From: Acheta domesticus
Taxonomy: Eukaryota; Arthropoda; Insecta; Orthoptera; Gryllidae
Direction: 5' to 3'
Length of the DNA stretch: 64,000 bases
Assembly: GCA_031308135.1 (NCBI GenBank)
Contig: JAHLJT010009419.1
Span: 35,209,221-35,273,220, forward strand
In this document: positions 49,472-61,065 of the stretch, piece by piece
How positions within the stretch are numbered: the first letter of the stretch is position 1
Layout: every line of letters begins with the position of its first letter
Notes under the pieces: model-generated
Told to the model about the DNA's origin: nothing
The model's database searches: none
The model's input: the letters and a program-made list of their open reading frames with translations, nothing else
Translations under genes and position numbers: made by a program

Positions 49472-51271
49472 CCCCCGGCTATTGATCCCGCGTTCATGGA
49501 AGATTCATTTGATACCCACGAGTAGCGCCCGCGCCCGCGCGCGCGCGCGTAATGTCGAGAGTCGGGGAGTGCGTGACGGTTGAGTGAGGACTGCGAAAGA
49601 GCCAGGTAAAGTGCTCGTACACAAGCGCTTGAAAAGGCATGGATTGTACAGGGGGCTCCATAATCACTCCAACATGTTTACGAGTAGTTCCTGGAATCTA
49701 ACTTCCGTAACGTCAAATGATTCTGAGAATATTTCGTTTCTCACATTCTTGTGCTATTGGATTAATTTGCTGTACACATATTTCCTAACATTACTTTTCT
49801 AAAAACATCTGATATTGTGACTTTGTGTAATATTTTGGTTTAAATAAAATATTAATATGTAATATTTCAGATAATTTCTAAACAGGATTTATACTGCTGA
49901 AATGTTTCCAAAATTTCAGTTTAACTAATGGTTCCAAATGTAATGCAGAAATTCAGTTTAACTTATGGTTCCAGCAGTTCATGACAAAATAAATCAGTAC
50001 TAGTACTTTACTTAGATTAAAAGTAAGGTAGTCCCCACTCCCGGGTATTGATCCCGGGTTCATGGAAGATTCACTTGATATCCACGAGTAGCACGCGCGC
50101 AATGTCGAGATTCGGAGAGTGTGCGACAGTTGAGAGAGGACTGTCCAAGAGGCAGGTAACGTGCTCGTACACAAGCGCTTGAAAACGTATGGCTTGTACA
50201 GTGGGATCCGTAATCACAAGAGCAACAGTTACGGAAGCTAGAAAGAACTTCCTAGCTTCTATAACTTCAAATGATCTGGAGAATATTCAGTCTCTCGCAT
50301 TCTTGTGCTACTGAGTTAATTGCTGAACTAGTGCACATATTTTTCTTAACATTGTTTTCTCCAAAAATCTCACATTGCGGTTTTTCGCAATTTTAATGTA
50401 AATAAACATATTTCAGATAATTTCTTTAGAGGTTTTATACAATTGAAATGTTTCCAAAAATGCCATTTAACAAATGGTCCTAAATGTGATTCAGACTTTC
50501 TTGGAATTTATGACAAAATAAAATGGTAGTACTTAGTTTCAAATAAGGTAGTCCCAAATCCCCGGCTATTGATCACGGGTTCATGGAAGATTCATCTGGT
50601 ACCCACGAGTAGCCCGCTCGAAATGCCGTGAATCGGGGGTGCGTGACGGTTGAGTGAGGACAGCGAAAGAGGTAGGTAAAGTGCTCGTATACAAGCTCTA
50701 GAAAACGTATGGCTTATATAATGGGCTCCATAATCACTCAAATATGTTCAATTCTGTCTTACTAGAATCTAGCTTCCATAACTTCAAATGATCCCAAGAA
50801 TATTTGGTCTCTCGCATCCATGTGCTATTGGGTGAACGTGCTGAAAGCTTATTTTGCTAACATTAATTCTCTGTAAACATCTGACACTGTGAATTTGCGT
50901 AGTATTTTAGATAAAATAAAACATATTTTGGAAATTTTTACACAGTTTTTATACTGCTGAAATGTTTCCAAAAATGCCATTTAAGAAATGTAACATAGAT
51001 CTTGTAAGAAATGTAACACAGATCTTCTGGTAGTTTCTGACAAAAAAAATAGTACTTTAGATTCAAAGTAAGGTACTTTCACCCCCGAGTATTGATCCCG
51101 TGTTCGTGTTCATTTGATACCTACGAGTAGCGCGCGCTATGTTGAGAGTCGAGGAGTGCGTGACGATTGAGTGAGGACTGCGAAAGAGTGAGGTAAAGTG
51201 CTCGTATACAAGCGTTTGAAAATGAACGACTTGGGTAGTGGGCTCCATAATCCTTCGAACATATTTAGAAC

Positions 51272-51489
51272 CTATGGTCCGATTAAAATAAGGTGGTGAT
51301 TGATAGTTGTGCTTCTGAAGTAGTAGTCTCATACAATATGAGTGTATGATTTGGCTACTTTAATCAGTAATTATTTCAAGTGTTTATTTTCGTAGCCCGA
51401 GAACATGTGCTCAATGGTGCGCATCCTGGCCACGTGGCTCCCTTCCATTCGCAACTGTCAATCACTAACTTCTTTTAATAGGACCATAG
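51272..51489. mobile_element. MITE with ~35-bp inverted repeats, inserted in tandem array D unit 4
   Basis: The left end begins CTATGGTCCGATTAAAA and the complement of the right end begins CTATGGTCCTATTAAAA. Similarity continues inward for about 35 bp, ending in GATTGATAGTTG versus GATTGACAGTTG. If the TA at 51273-51274 and 51487-51488 is the target-site duplication, the element proper is 212 bp and Tc1/mariner-like. Removing it restores continuity with the neighbouring array units. Confidence 0.7.
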
Positions 51490-51679
51490 CTTCCGTTCTT
51501 CCTACTTTTTTATCTTAAAGAACCCAGCTTCCGTAACTACAAGTGATCCGGAAAATATTGAGTTCTTGCATCCTTAAGCAATTGAATGAACTTGCTGAAG
51601 TAACCACACCTTCTTCTTAACATTTTTCTCTCTAAATTCTCACACTGTTTTTCTTTTCGTAAACATTTAGTTTAAACTA

Positions 51680-52220
51680 GTGGCCTGCAGCAGCAAAATG
51701 CTGCTGAACAAAAGCATTAAAAAAGGTTTTTCAAAAAGTAGCACGCACACTGCTCAAGAACAACGAATAAAGTACTTGTACACTCGTGTAACACCGTAAC
51801 AAATTAAATATTTTAACAAAAGTCTTCACTAATACTGCAAAAACAAAGTAAAGTACTTTATACAACAGCTACACATACTTCAACAGCTCCGAAACGCAAC
51901 ATGTGAATAGCAATCTTTTAATGACGAGAATCCTCTTCCTTGGAGCCTCTCTATTTCTCATTGTCAGCTGGGGTCTAAGCAGTGACACAGTGATATGAGA
52001 ATTGAATCGATACGCGCAGTATGAGAACAGGAGAAATAACACAATCAAATATTTGCATTGTTAGTCAAAATAAAAACTCGTTTTTTGTGGATTTTTCTCG
52101 ATTTCCGGTGTATCGAACGAAACCATACTCATCGCTCCCTTGTCGGAGGCTGCGTAGATTTAACTTCTGTGCGCATTGGAAATTAATAAAATAGATAACA
52201 ACATTGAAATGTAAATTTAA
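51680..52220. mobile_element. Uncharacterised ~540-bp insertion between array D units 4 and 5
   Basis: Unit 4 of array D is interrupted at 'taaactagtgg', and array sequence resumes after 'tttaactagtag'. The repeated 'aactagt' could be a target duplication, but a similar 'aactagtggcc' start occurs at 40665, so it may instead be the conserved start of a dispersed family. There is no open frame of note. Confidence 0.4.
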
Positions 52221-53290
52221 CTAGTAGTGCTGTTTTAGAGACTTTTTTAAAGAATGTACTACAATCAAATATAATAATATTAGATTCAAACTGGGGCACT
52301 CCAACTTCCTTGGATATCGATCCGGTGTTCATGAAAGATTCATATGATACCCACGAGTGTAATGCGCGGGCTACGACGTGAGTGGGGAAGTGTGTGACGG
52401 CCCAGTGAGGTCTGCCTCAGAGGAAGGTAAAGTGTTCGTTCACAAGAAAATGAATACGTATGTCTTGTAATGCAGGTTCCATCACCCGACCGTATGCTTC
52501 TACGCATATAACTTCCGGAAATTCAAGTCTGCCTCCTCGTGCTACTGGAGCAACCTTCTCAACTAGTATACACATCTCCCCTACCTAAACATCTCACACA
52601 TGTTGTAATAAATTAATTTAATTTAATGTATTGCAGATAATTTCTGTACAGGCTTCATACGGCCGTAATGTTTCCAAAAATGAAATTTAACTAATGGTCC
52701 TAAATGCAACACACCCTTTCTTGTAGTTTATGACCAAAAATAACTATTACATTCAAAGGAAGGTAGACCCAACTCCCTTTGTTATTGATCCTGTTTTCAT
52801 GGAAGATTAATTTGATTCCCACGAATGTAAGGCGATCGCAACACCAGAGTGTGGAAGTGCGTGACGGCCGAGTGAGGGCAGCGAAGGAGGCAAGTAAATT
52901 GCCCACATAAAAGCTCTTGAAACTTATCTGTCCTGTACCCTGGGCTGCATAGTCACCCGAACATGTGTAGATAGTATCTCTCTTGGCATCTACGATTCTA
53001 TTTTCTTTACACTCACTATCTTTAAACTCACGATTTTTTTAAACTCACTGGCGAAACAATGCTTCATCGCTCCTTTGCTCATAAGCCACTGACCCACATA
53101 CTTTTCTCAGTTTCCCCCCCTAAACATCTCCAAAAATTCGTTAAACTGCGTTGTTAGATACGTTTAATCAATTCCGCTAACATTTTTAATTACGAAAATG
53201 TTTGAAAATATCAAATCTATATTCTGGTGTTTCAACTCTTTTGTCGTAAATGTTACATATACATTGAATTATATTTATTAGATTCAGATT

Positions 53291-55850
53291 CACTTACTGC
53301 AAGTATTTAAAACATGTCTGTAATATTTTCGTTTACTCGAAATTGCTTCAAGATGTGACCCCAGAGGACCAAGTCCAAACGTGTTCTAAGATGTATTTAA
53401 TGAATAAGTAGAACCCATTTCTGTGGATTGTTCACCCATCCTTGTAATTTACGTATGAGAATAGCGTTTAATTAAATTCATAGTCATGGCAATATTATCC
53501 AATATATTTGCCGTCTTTTAATTCGTGGGATCTAACCCACGTATATCAATATTTGTTTCTAAAATATTACAAACTCGAATGAAAATGTTAAATGATGTTG
53601 CGAATAGTACGCCCTAATGTCCATGTTCAGGTTAGAGCGTTTGATACAAGAACACTTGAATTATTTTTCATTTCCTCAATATTACCAACTTCAAAAAGTT
53701 AAATAAAAAGTTGAGAACAATTGATCAAGATTTTCTTTGCAAAAAACATCTTTGTGAAGGAAAAAAAATAGTTCCAAATATTTGCTGACAAATTCTTTCT
53801 TCATAGTTTTGGTCTGTTAATCAGTGTTTCCTTTTTATTCAATATGGGCGCCACAATAGAGTGATTTTTAGCACTGAATCGAACTTCTCTTCGTGGTACT
53901 CGCAGGTAATACTGTAGACGCTCTGAGAATAATCGTTTATGAAACATTGATACTTCATCTACGTTGACAAGAATTGTGCCCGTGAGCGCATAAAAAGGCC
54001 TGTTAATGAGATTTAATAGCGTGAAAACCAGCTTGCAAATAAAGGTCTCCAGCTACACCACTCACAAATGTACAGAAGGGAAACAAATTGCTTGAGGTCA
54101 TGCAATCATGAACGAACGTGAAAACGAGTACCCCGAGGTACACGCAAGTTATCACCACGCATGCGTCCCCGCGCAATACGAGGGGCCTTCGCCGCCCCAC
54201 GCAAGCACGTGGACACAAACACACTCACACTCACACACACATACATACAGGCAGTGCGACGGACGTCCGCGTGAGAGAACAGACGTCGTGCAACACGCAT
54301 GCGCGGAATAAGGCCAAAAAATGCATTCCCTGGAAGCGAACATTATTCATTCACAAAGATCTCACATTACATTATTTCTTAATCTCATTCAACATTCGTG
54401 CGCTTTGATTTAAGGAAGCTTTTATAACCAATGTCAATTTAAAGCTCTGAAATGTTTTTGAAAGAAGTATTAATGTTCGAAAAACATGGACCTTTTGTCA
54501 ATATTTATTAAAAAAAATAATAGAAAATCTTGAATCGTGAATAGAAATCGTGAATAGAACGCAATGAAGTGTTCTGAATAATTTCACAATGGATGGCAGG
54601 AAGTATAGGCCTCGCGCAATCTAAAGCAAGAGGGGTGTAACTAAATTCTTGAACTCGCATTTTCAGTGAACGTTTCTTGTTTACATAGAAATGAATTTAA
54701 AAATTGCAAGGGAAATGAAATTAGAACTTCAATGATAAAATTGATAAATACAATCGATTTTATGTTAAACCAAATTTTAGGGTTGCAAGATGGTTCGAGA
54801 GCTTCTTTTCCAAATTTCGTATAATTTTTTTTTCAAAAAAAGGTGAAAGGCAGTTAATAAGTAAATAGCATAAAATGTTCTATTATATAAGGAAAAGAGC
54901 TCCTTTCAAAATTTCTAGGGGGTGGTGCATCGCCCCTGTATCCCCCATTGTGAACACATCTATGGCCAGAGGTAATTGCCACAATACATAATTTACACTA
55001 AAAATAACTGTAGGGAAATGTTTGTAGTTCCAGAAAATGAACTTCGGAATATCAGGAAAAAAGGCACCATTTTGGTGGCGGAAATCGAAAACACGCAAAG
55101 GGCGAGGAGCTCAAACCACGCGCGTTCTACAGTAGAATCAATTCCTTCCTTGAAGCAGCAGCCACAAGTAGTTGTACATTTTGTATTGAAATGGGGCACG
55201 CGAAGTTTTTAAAACGAGATCACTTAATAGCATGTTTCAATAAATTACATCTCCACATCACAGTTTTTAAAATATTCTAGTGAATATTGTAATGCAGTGA
55301 CGCCCATTCCAAGTTTTCATATTTCAACGAAAGCTGAAAATGCAAATATTCCTAGAGTGTGTATACATGTATAAAAAAAATTCTGAAAAGAATTCAACAA
55401 TGAAAAAGTAACTTTTATATATAACAGATACTTGGGATTTTGGTGGGGAACATAAATCTATTCCTCAGGTGAATATCAGAACAGTGGTTCAGAACCTGAG
55501 AAGTTCATGAAAACACATTTACTATCTACATCACTCACTACCTCTAACTTGTTCCTTACCTTCTAATGAGACACACTGTCGCCAAACAAACATGGCTCAC
55601 TTTCTTGTACGTATTTATATTTCACAGCGTTGTAATCAATATTCGATAATCAAGTTAACAACTTGCTTTTTTTTCTTTCTTTTGAAAATATACTTTACAG
55701 ACGTTCTATAAATAGATTTATCTCTTCCTCCCTTTCTATAATTTTTTTGCCAACAACATACAGATATATACCAAAATAGTCTATTCTCTCTGGTTCCGTC
55801 TTGCGCAAACGCGATTCATTACAAGTAAAAATTGAACAAAGACCCGTATC
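53291..55850. other. AT-rich intergenic DNA, no gene seen
   Basis: Short frames without motifs. A moderately GC-rich patch with CA repeats lies at 54,110-54,310. Confidence 0.6.
54215..54250 (+). repeat. (CA)n microsatellite
   Basis: ACACTC/ACACAC run between a GC-rich patch and AT-rich DNA. Confidence 0.8.
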
Positions 55851-57430
55851 GTGTTGAAGAATGATTGTAACCGTGCAACAGTACAGTCGATCACACGTCG
55901 AGCACCACCGATCCCATGTCAGCGAACGACGCGGCGCGGCGCGGTCGGCGCACGTGCTCCGGGCGAAAAACGCGGCGCGACGCGGGCGACGCGTGGGCGG
56001 GCGAGCGAGCGAGCGAGCGGGTTAAGCGGCGCGGGCGGCGCGGGCGGCGCGGGCGACGCGGGCGACGCGGCGGCGGGCGGCCGGCGGGGGCCGCCGGGGC
56101 TCCATCGCCTGCAGCCGCTGTGCGCAGACAGACGCCGATGCAACTGGCGCGCGCGATTCGCGCGGCGGCGGCGGCGGGTCGGCGGTGGAGGCGGTGGCGG
56201 CGGCGGCGGAGGCGGCGCGCAGTGCGCACGCTCCGCGTGGGTTCGCGCGGGAGGACGCGCGGCAGCGGCGGCGGCGGCGGTGAGCGCCCGATGGCAGTCA
56301 ACCTCAAGCTGCTGATCACGAATGCGCGCCGGATGTGGCGGACGTGCGGCGGGATGGTGCGAGTGGCTTGTAATTCACGGCGGTTGGTTGGCGTTGGAGC
56401 TTTGCGCACAGGAAGTCTGCTCGGGGCTGCTTGGGGTTGTGTGTCTCGAAACTGAAGTGTTCGACACTATTGGCGTGTAAGGTTGTTTACTTCGTCGACT
56501 GACACTGATGATACATCTGTGCCCTTCTTGTTTCTTTATCACTTCCGAACGCTTCGAGCGGTGGAGAGTTCGTGTTATCGAAGATAGGAAAGAAAAGAGA
56601 GGTTCGGCACTTGTGGGATGAACGAGTGAGCAACATTCACATGGTCGTGGGCGCAAATCACATAGTACCGCCGCCTGCGGGGTGAGGCGCCCGTCGTGTG
56701 GTGTTGGTGGCGCACCGCGACACGCCGCGCCGCATCATGTCACCGCACTGGGGCGCTCGGCGGCGGTGCCTCGTCCCTCGCAGCGGGGTCACTCAGGGTC
56801 ACGCGGCCGAGGGCGGCGGCGGCGGCGACGCCCGGCAGCGCGTGGCGTCCGCTTGCTCAGCCGGCGGAGTCGCGCGGTCCACTGCCCGCCCCCGCCGTCG
56901 GTGGCTCTGCCCTCCCCGCCCCGCCCCGCCCCGCCCCACCCGCCGCTCCTCGCCCCCACCGCGCCGCGCGCGCACCTGCTCGCCCGCCGCCGCCGCCACC
57001 ACTCCCCGCCCCGCCACCGCCCGAATTCCGGTCAAACGCACACCGAGCCGCCCGTACGTACGCGAGTCAATACTCGGGCGGCGGTGGCAACGGTGGTGGC
57101 TGCGGCGGGGCGGCCGGGGGGAGGGGCGGGGGAGGGTGGGGGCGTGGGGCGACGCCGGTGGCGAAGGCACTCGCCCCGCCTTCGCCGTGACTTTCGCAAC
57201 GACCGGCGCGCGCACCGAGGACGGCAGACATCGAAACTTCTGGGAGGCACAACTTCCGAGGGCGAAGGCCGCTCGCGACTCCGCGCAGGACAGAAGACGC
57301 TTTTTGTTTTCGTTTGTTTTTTTTTAACTTCAGGTGTACAATCACCGTCTCCACGGTGTGGTGATAGACCTAATTTTCTGGTAGTCCCCAGGCAGTCTTC
57401 TGGAGGTCCCGATCGGAACATCTAGTGTTC
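55851..57430. other. Two adjoining CpG islands without a supported gene
   Basis: 55,900-56,290 contains GCGAGC and GCGCGGGCG repeats; 56,680-57,240 is equally CpG-dense. A plus-strand frame from 56,291 (MAVNLKLLITNARRMWRTC) is less repetitive than its surroundings and could be a first coding exon, but I recognise no family and the donor options are weak. Confidence 0.45.
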
Positions 57431-60119
57431 GACTCCCTGATCTGAGGGCGTGTTATCGTAAGTGAACGAGGCGCATACAGTCTTATGAGAACAAACTGAA
57501 GGGCCACTTTAATGTGGGATCATCATCGTTCACAATACACAGATTATCGGCTATGGGAAGCCGATACGCTACACATTACCTCTATTAGGTTCTCTGTTAA
57601 ACAGGGAAGGCAACGCTCCCGATAGGCCCTAAATCTAACGATTTGTGGCGTCACAAATGATGATAATATCGACAAGGATGATGATGATGATGATCATGAT
57701 GATGCGTATAATCACGCATTTCCAGTGTGAAGCATTTCGTTTGGAGGGATAATCGAGATACAGATGCTGAAATACGCAACAGAAGTAATGTAATTAAATT
57801 TAAAAAAAAGTCTTTTCAAATTTTGCGTGCATCTAACACTGACCCACTCTAACCCTCCCTTTGTTGGGGAACCGCATTAACATGTACCGCAGTAACTGGG
57901 TCCCAATCAATGATTATTTGCAAAACAAACACGTAGAACAAATTTTACAGGCCATTCAATGAAAAATCGTTCAGGAAAAAATTACAAATTCAGGTCTGAG
58001 AAACGCATTTTTGTTTGGCGTACATCAGATCTAACGTGCAAACACTGAAAACGAAAATATTTTTATTTGACATCATTTTTGTAAGTACTTAATTCCAAGT
58101 ACTGAATCCTTGGGATTGCATCGCACAAAAGAAAGAACTGTTGAAAAGTTACAATAGAAAAAGTGCAACACACAGAAATTCGAAACACTTCCAAAATATT
58201 GTTTCATAACGTTCGGTACTATTTTCTAAAACTAATGAAACGAGAGAGTTTTACAAATTCGAGAACACTTTAATCACTATTCCCTGTGAATACTGATTAA
58301 AACATGTTTCTGAAAATGTAATTCAAATGTTTTGTAATTACCCAGATCAGTATATGTACTGTATGTTTTAGTGGGCAAGGCGAGAAAATCCTGCTAATAT
58401 CCTTAATTTAAAACAGTTTAATACATCACGTGTAATTATAATCATTGATTTTTGTAAAGGGACAAACGTTTCCAACCATTCCTATACATTGCGTCGCGAC
58501 GTCACTAATCTTTGCTTTTTAAAGACACTCAATTTTCGAACTAAAAAGCAAACTAGCTATCTTCGCTTTGCGAAGTATAAAATCACACTCGCATTCGCTT
58601 TCTCAAGCTAGGCAAAGACTTTCTTGGAGAATGTCTTGATCTGACCACAGGATGTAATGAACAAATAACGAGAGCTAAGTGTTCCTTCAATTAAATTTAC
58701 CATTTTATTAAAATGTAGTGTTTACGCAATAAAATCTTATAATAATAGCAAGCGATAACTCAGTATGGGCAACAATCTTCCATTTAAAGCAAAACTTACA
58801 AAATTTGGTTGAGTAGAAGCTTGCATCTGTTTCTAAATCACAATCCTTATTTTTCATCAAACCAAATTCTTTCGTATTCAGAGTATATTCTCTAAACATA
58901 GTGATCTCTAAAACTTTTGTTAATCGTGATGGTGACAGAAGAAGAAGGTAATGATGATGATGATGAAAGCAAAATACGTCTTTAACAAGTATTATGCAAA
59001 AGGCTGTAAAACAAGCTGAAAGACAAACGTAAGTTAAACAACAATGTCGAGACTTGACTGCACCATCAAAACGAAATCAACGGGGTCTCAACAGGCTCTA
59101 CAATTACTTGCACGAAACAATCTACGGTTATTTCGAGAATAATCTAAATTAGTTATCATTCGAAGGATTTAGATGATTTCATTACATTAAACTACTTGTA
59201 AGGTGGTTTCAATATTCAATTTTGCTAGACCGTATCCGAATTCTGGATTAACTAAACGCTCATTGGTTTTAAAGATTTTATGACTACCATACACATAAAA
59301 CAGGTTGTAGTGTGTCGTAGTGTGAACAGGAATTTTCCTTTACAAGTTCGTTTTCTATCTTCTTTTTTTCACTTACATAATATTTCAGGAAATCAAGTGA
59401 AGTATTTCACGCGAAAAAACATAATTTTTTTCCTGATCCACGCCTAGTGTCTTACTTTCTAACACTATGCCAATTCTTCCACAACAATCCCATGAAAAAA
59501 ATATTTTATTCCTTTTCATTATTCTATTTCTAACCATAATTAGTCCGCCGAATTATCGTTAAACTTATTCTTCAGATTCCACAGCGAGATAATCACAGGC
59601 TTCTTTATCAACCTGCCGGGCGGAAGCAACGCATTCACCAGGACGAAAGGCAAGCCTCTTCAGGCCTGGGGAGAAAGAAGGCCGAGGGAAGGGCGTTGGC
59701 CGAAGGGCTGTCGTCCTTTGCGTCCGCGCAGCTCCGCGCGTGCGACGCATAGGTCAAAGGCCGTCTCGCGTCCGCGGGCTAAGCTCCCCTCCCCTCCCCT
59801 CCACCCACATATCCCCTTCGCTCGCCTCGCCCCGCCTCGGCGACCGCCCGGCCGCCGACAACCGGCCTCTGATTGCCGATGCGACCCCGCGCCGCCGCCG
59901 CCGCCGCTGTGACCCGCTCCGCTCCGGGCCCCGCTTCCCGCGGGCTTCGCTCGCAGCTCGTGTAATCCGCGTGGGGGTCGCTTTCAAAGCAAATAAACAC
60001 CCCGGGGCGCGCTTTCGGAAAAGGGGCTTAATTTGCACCTTTGGTACCTTTTTTTTTTTTTTTTTTTTCAAGAGCGGACGTAATGAATGCGCGGCCGTGG
60101 TTACATATTCATGCGCGCG
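57431..60119. other. AT-rich intergenic DNA, then CpG island
   Basis: 57,431-59,560 has GATGAT runs but no gene. 59,600-60,020 is a CpG island, followed by a poly-T run (about 60,050-60,068). Confidence 0.55.
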
Positions 60120-61065
60120 GGCGGAACGGAAGGTGCGGTGTCGGCAAAGTGGACGAAGGTGAAGAGGTGGCAAAGGTGGCAGGAGGATCGAGTGCGCCGG
60201 GGAAGGAGTGAGAGTGAGAGAGAGAGAGGGGATGGCAAGTAGGATGAGTGCGGCAGGTGAATTGAAACGTCGAATGCCCAGGGGCTAGTGACCCCCCTCG
60301 GGGGGCGGAACGGTAGGGGTGGTACAAGGGTACGGAGTCGGCAATGAAGTCGAAGAGGCTACGAAGGTGGCAGGAGTATTGAGGGGGAAGTAGTGAGGCT
60401 GAGGGTGGGGGTGGCAAGTAAGATGAGTGCGGCAGGTGAGTAGGAGAGTCGGATGCACAGGTGCGACGGAGGCTAGTGACCCTTGGAGGGTGGCAGATAA
60501 AAGGGTGCGGAATAGGAAACGTGGACAAAGTAAAGAGGAGTATCGAGGACACCGGAGAAGTACTGGATGAGGGTGGGAAAGGCAAATGGGATAAGAGCGG
60601 CAGGTGAGTGGGAGAGTCGGATGCACAGGTGCGTCGGAGGATGGGGCGTTAGGGGTGGTAGGGGAGATTGAGGCGACAGAGGCGATGTGAGAGACGGCAG
60701 TTGGAAGTGGAGGGAGCGCTGGATTGGGGCGGAGGGAGCGGCGATACCTTCAAAAGTAAGAACGAATCTCAACGAGCAATTTGAAGGGAGATATGAATCA
60801 GTGGCGAAGTATCGAGAGCACCGGAGAATTAGTGAAGGTGAGGGTGGGGGAGGGGGTGACAAGAGGGAAGAAGGCGGTAGGTGAGGGGGAGTGGCGGATG
60901 CACAGGTGCGTAGGAGGGGTGGGGGTGGTATGGAAGATTGGGGCAATAGAGGCGATATGAAGCGGAGGGAGCGATGGGTTGGGGTGGAAGGAACGGCAAG
61001 GCCTTCCAAAAGTACGAACGAATCTCAATGAAGAATCTGAAGGGAGATACGAATGAGCGACAAAG
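60120..61065. repeat. Tandem array E, purine-rich 180- and 270-bp units
   Basis: Units at about 60120, 60300 and 60486 share 'ggcaagtaggatgagtgcgg', 'caggtgagt.ggagagtcgg' and 'atgcacaggtgcg' blocks. A longer ~270-bp unit repeats from 60665 to 60935 ('agattg.ggc.a.agaggcga', 'aacgaatctcaa.ga', 'gaagggagata.gaat'). The strand is strongly purine-rich, which leaves several pyrimidine-strand frames open. These are low-complexity and not called as genes. Confidence 0.72.

Larger units (their letters stand above)
49472..53290. repeat. Tandem array D, six ~520-bp units with a conserved splice-donor-like core
   Basis: 'attgatccc'-type anchors lie at 49481, 50047, 50568, 51091, 52314 and 52783 (spacings 566, 521, 523, 1223, 469). 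The long interval contains a MITE and a ~540-bp insertion. Each unit has 'ttcatggaagattcatttga', 'cccacgag', a CG-rich stretch, 'gtgcgtgacgg.tgagtgagg' and a block reading AGGTAAAGTGCTCGT or a close variant, then an AT-rich half with 'gctgaaatgtttccaaaaat'. Units 1-4 are the most alike; 5 and 6 are more diverged. No protein frame is conserved. Confidence 0.82.

Noticed and set aside
56682..57425. 247-codon and overlapping 209- and 164-codon frames
   Set aside because: Three overlapping frames open together in a CpG island, with low-complexity composition and no motif.
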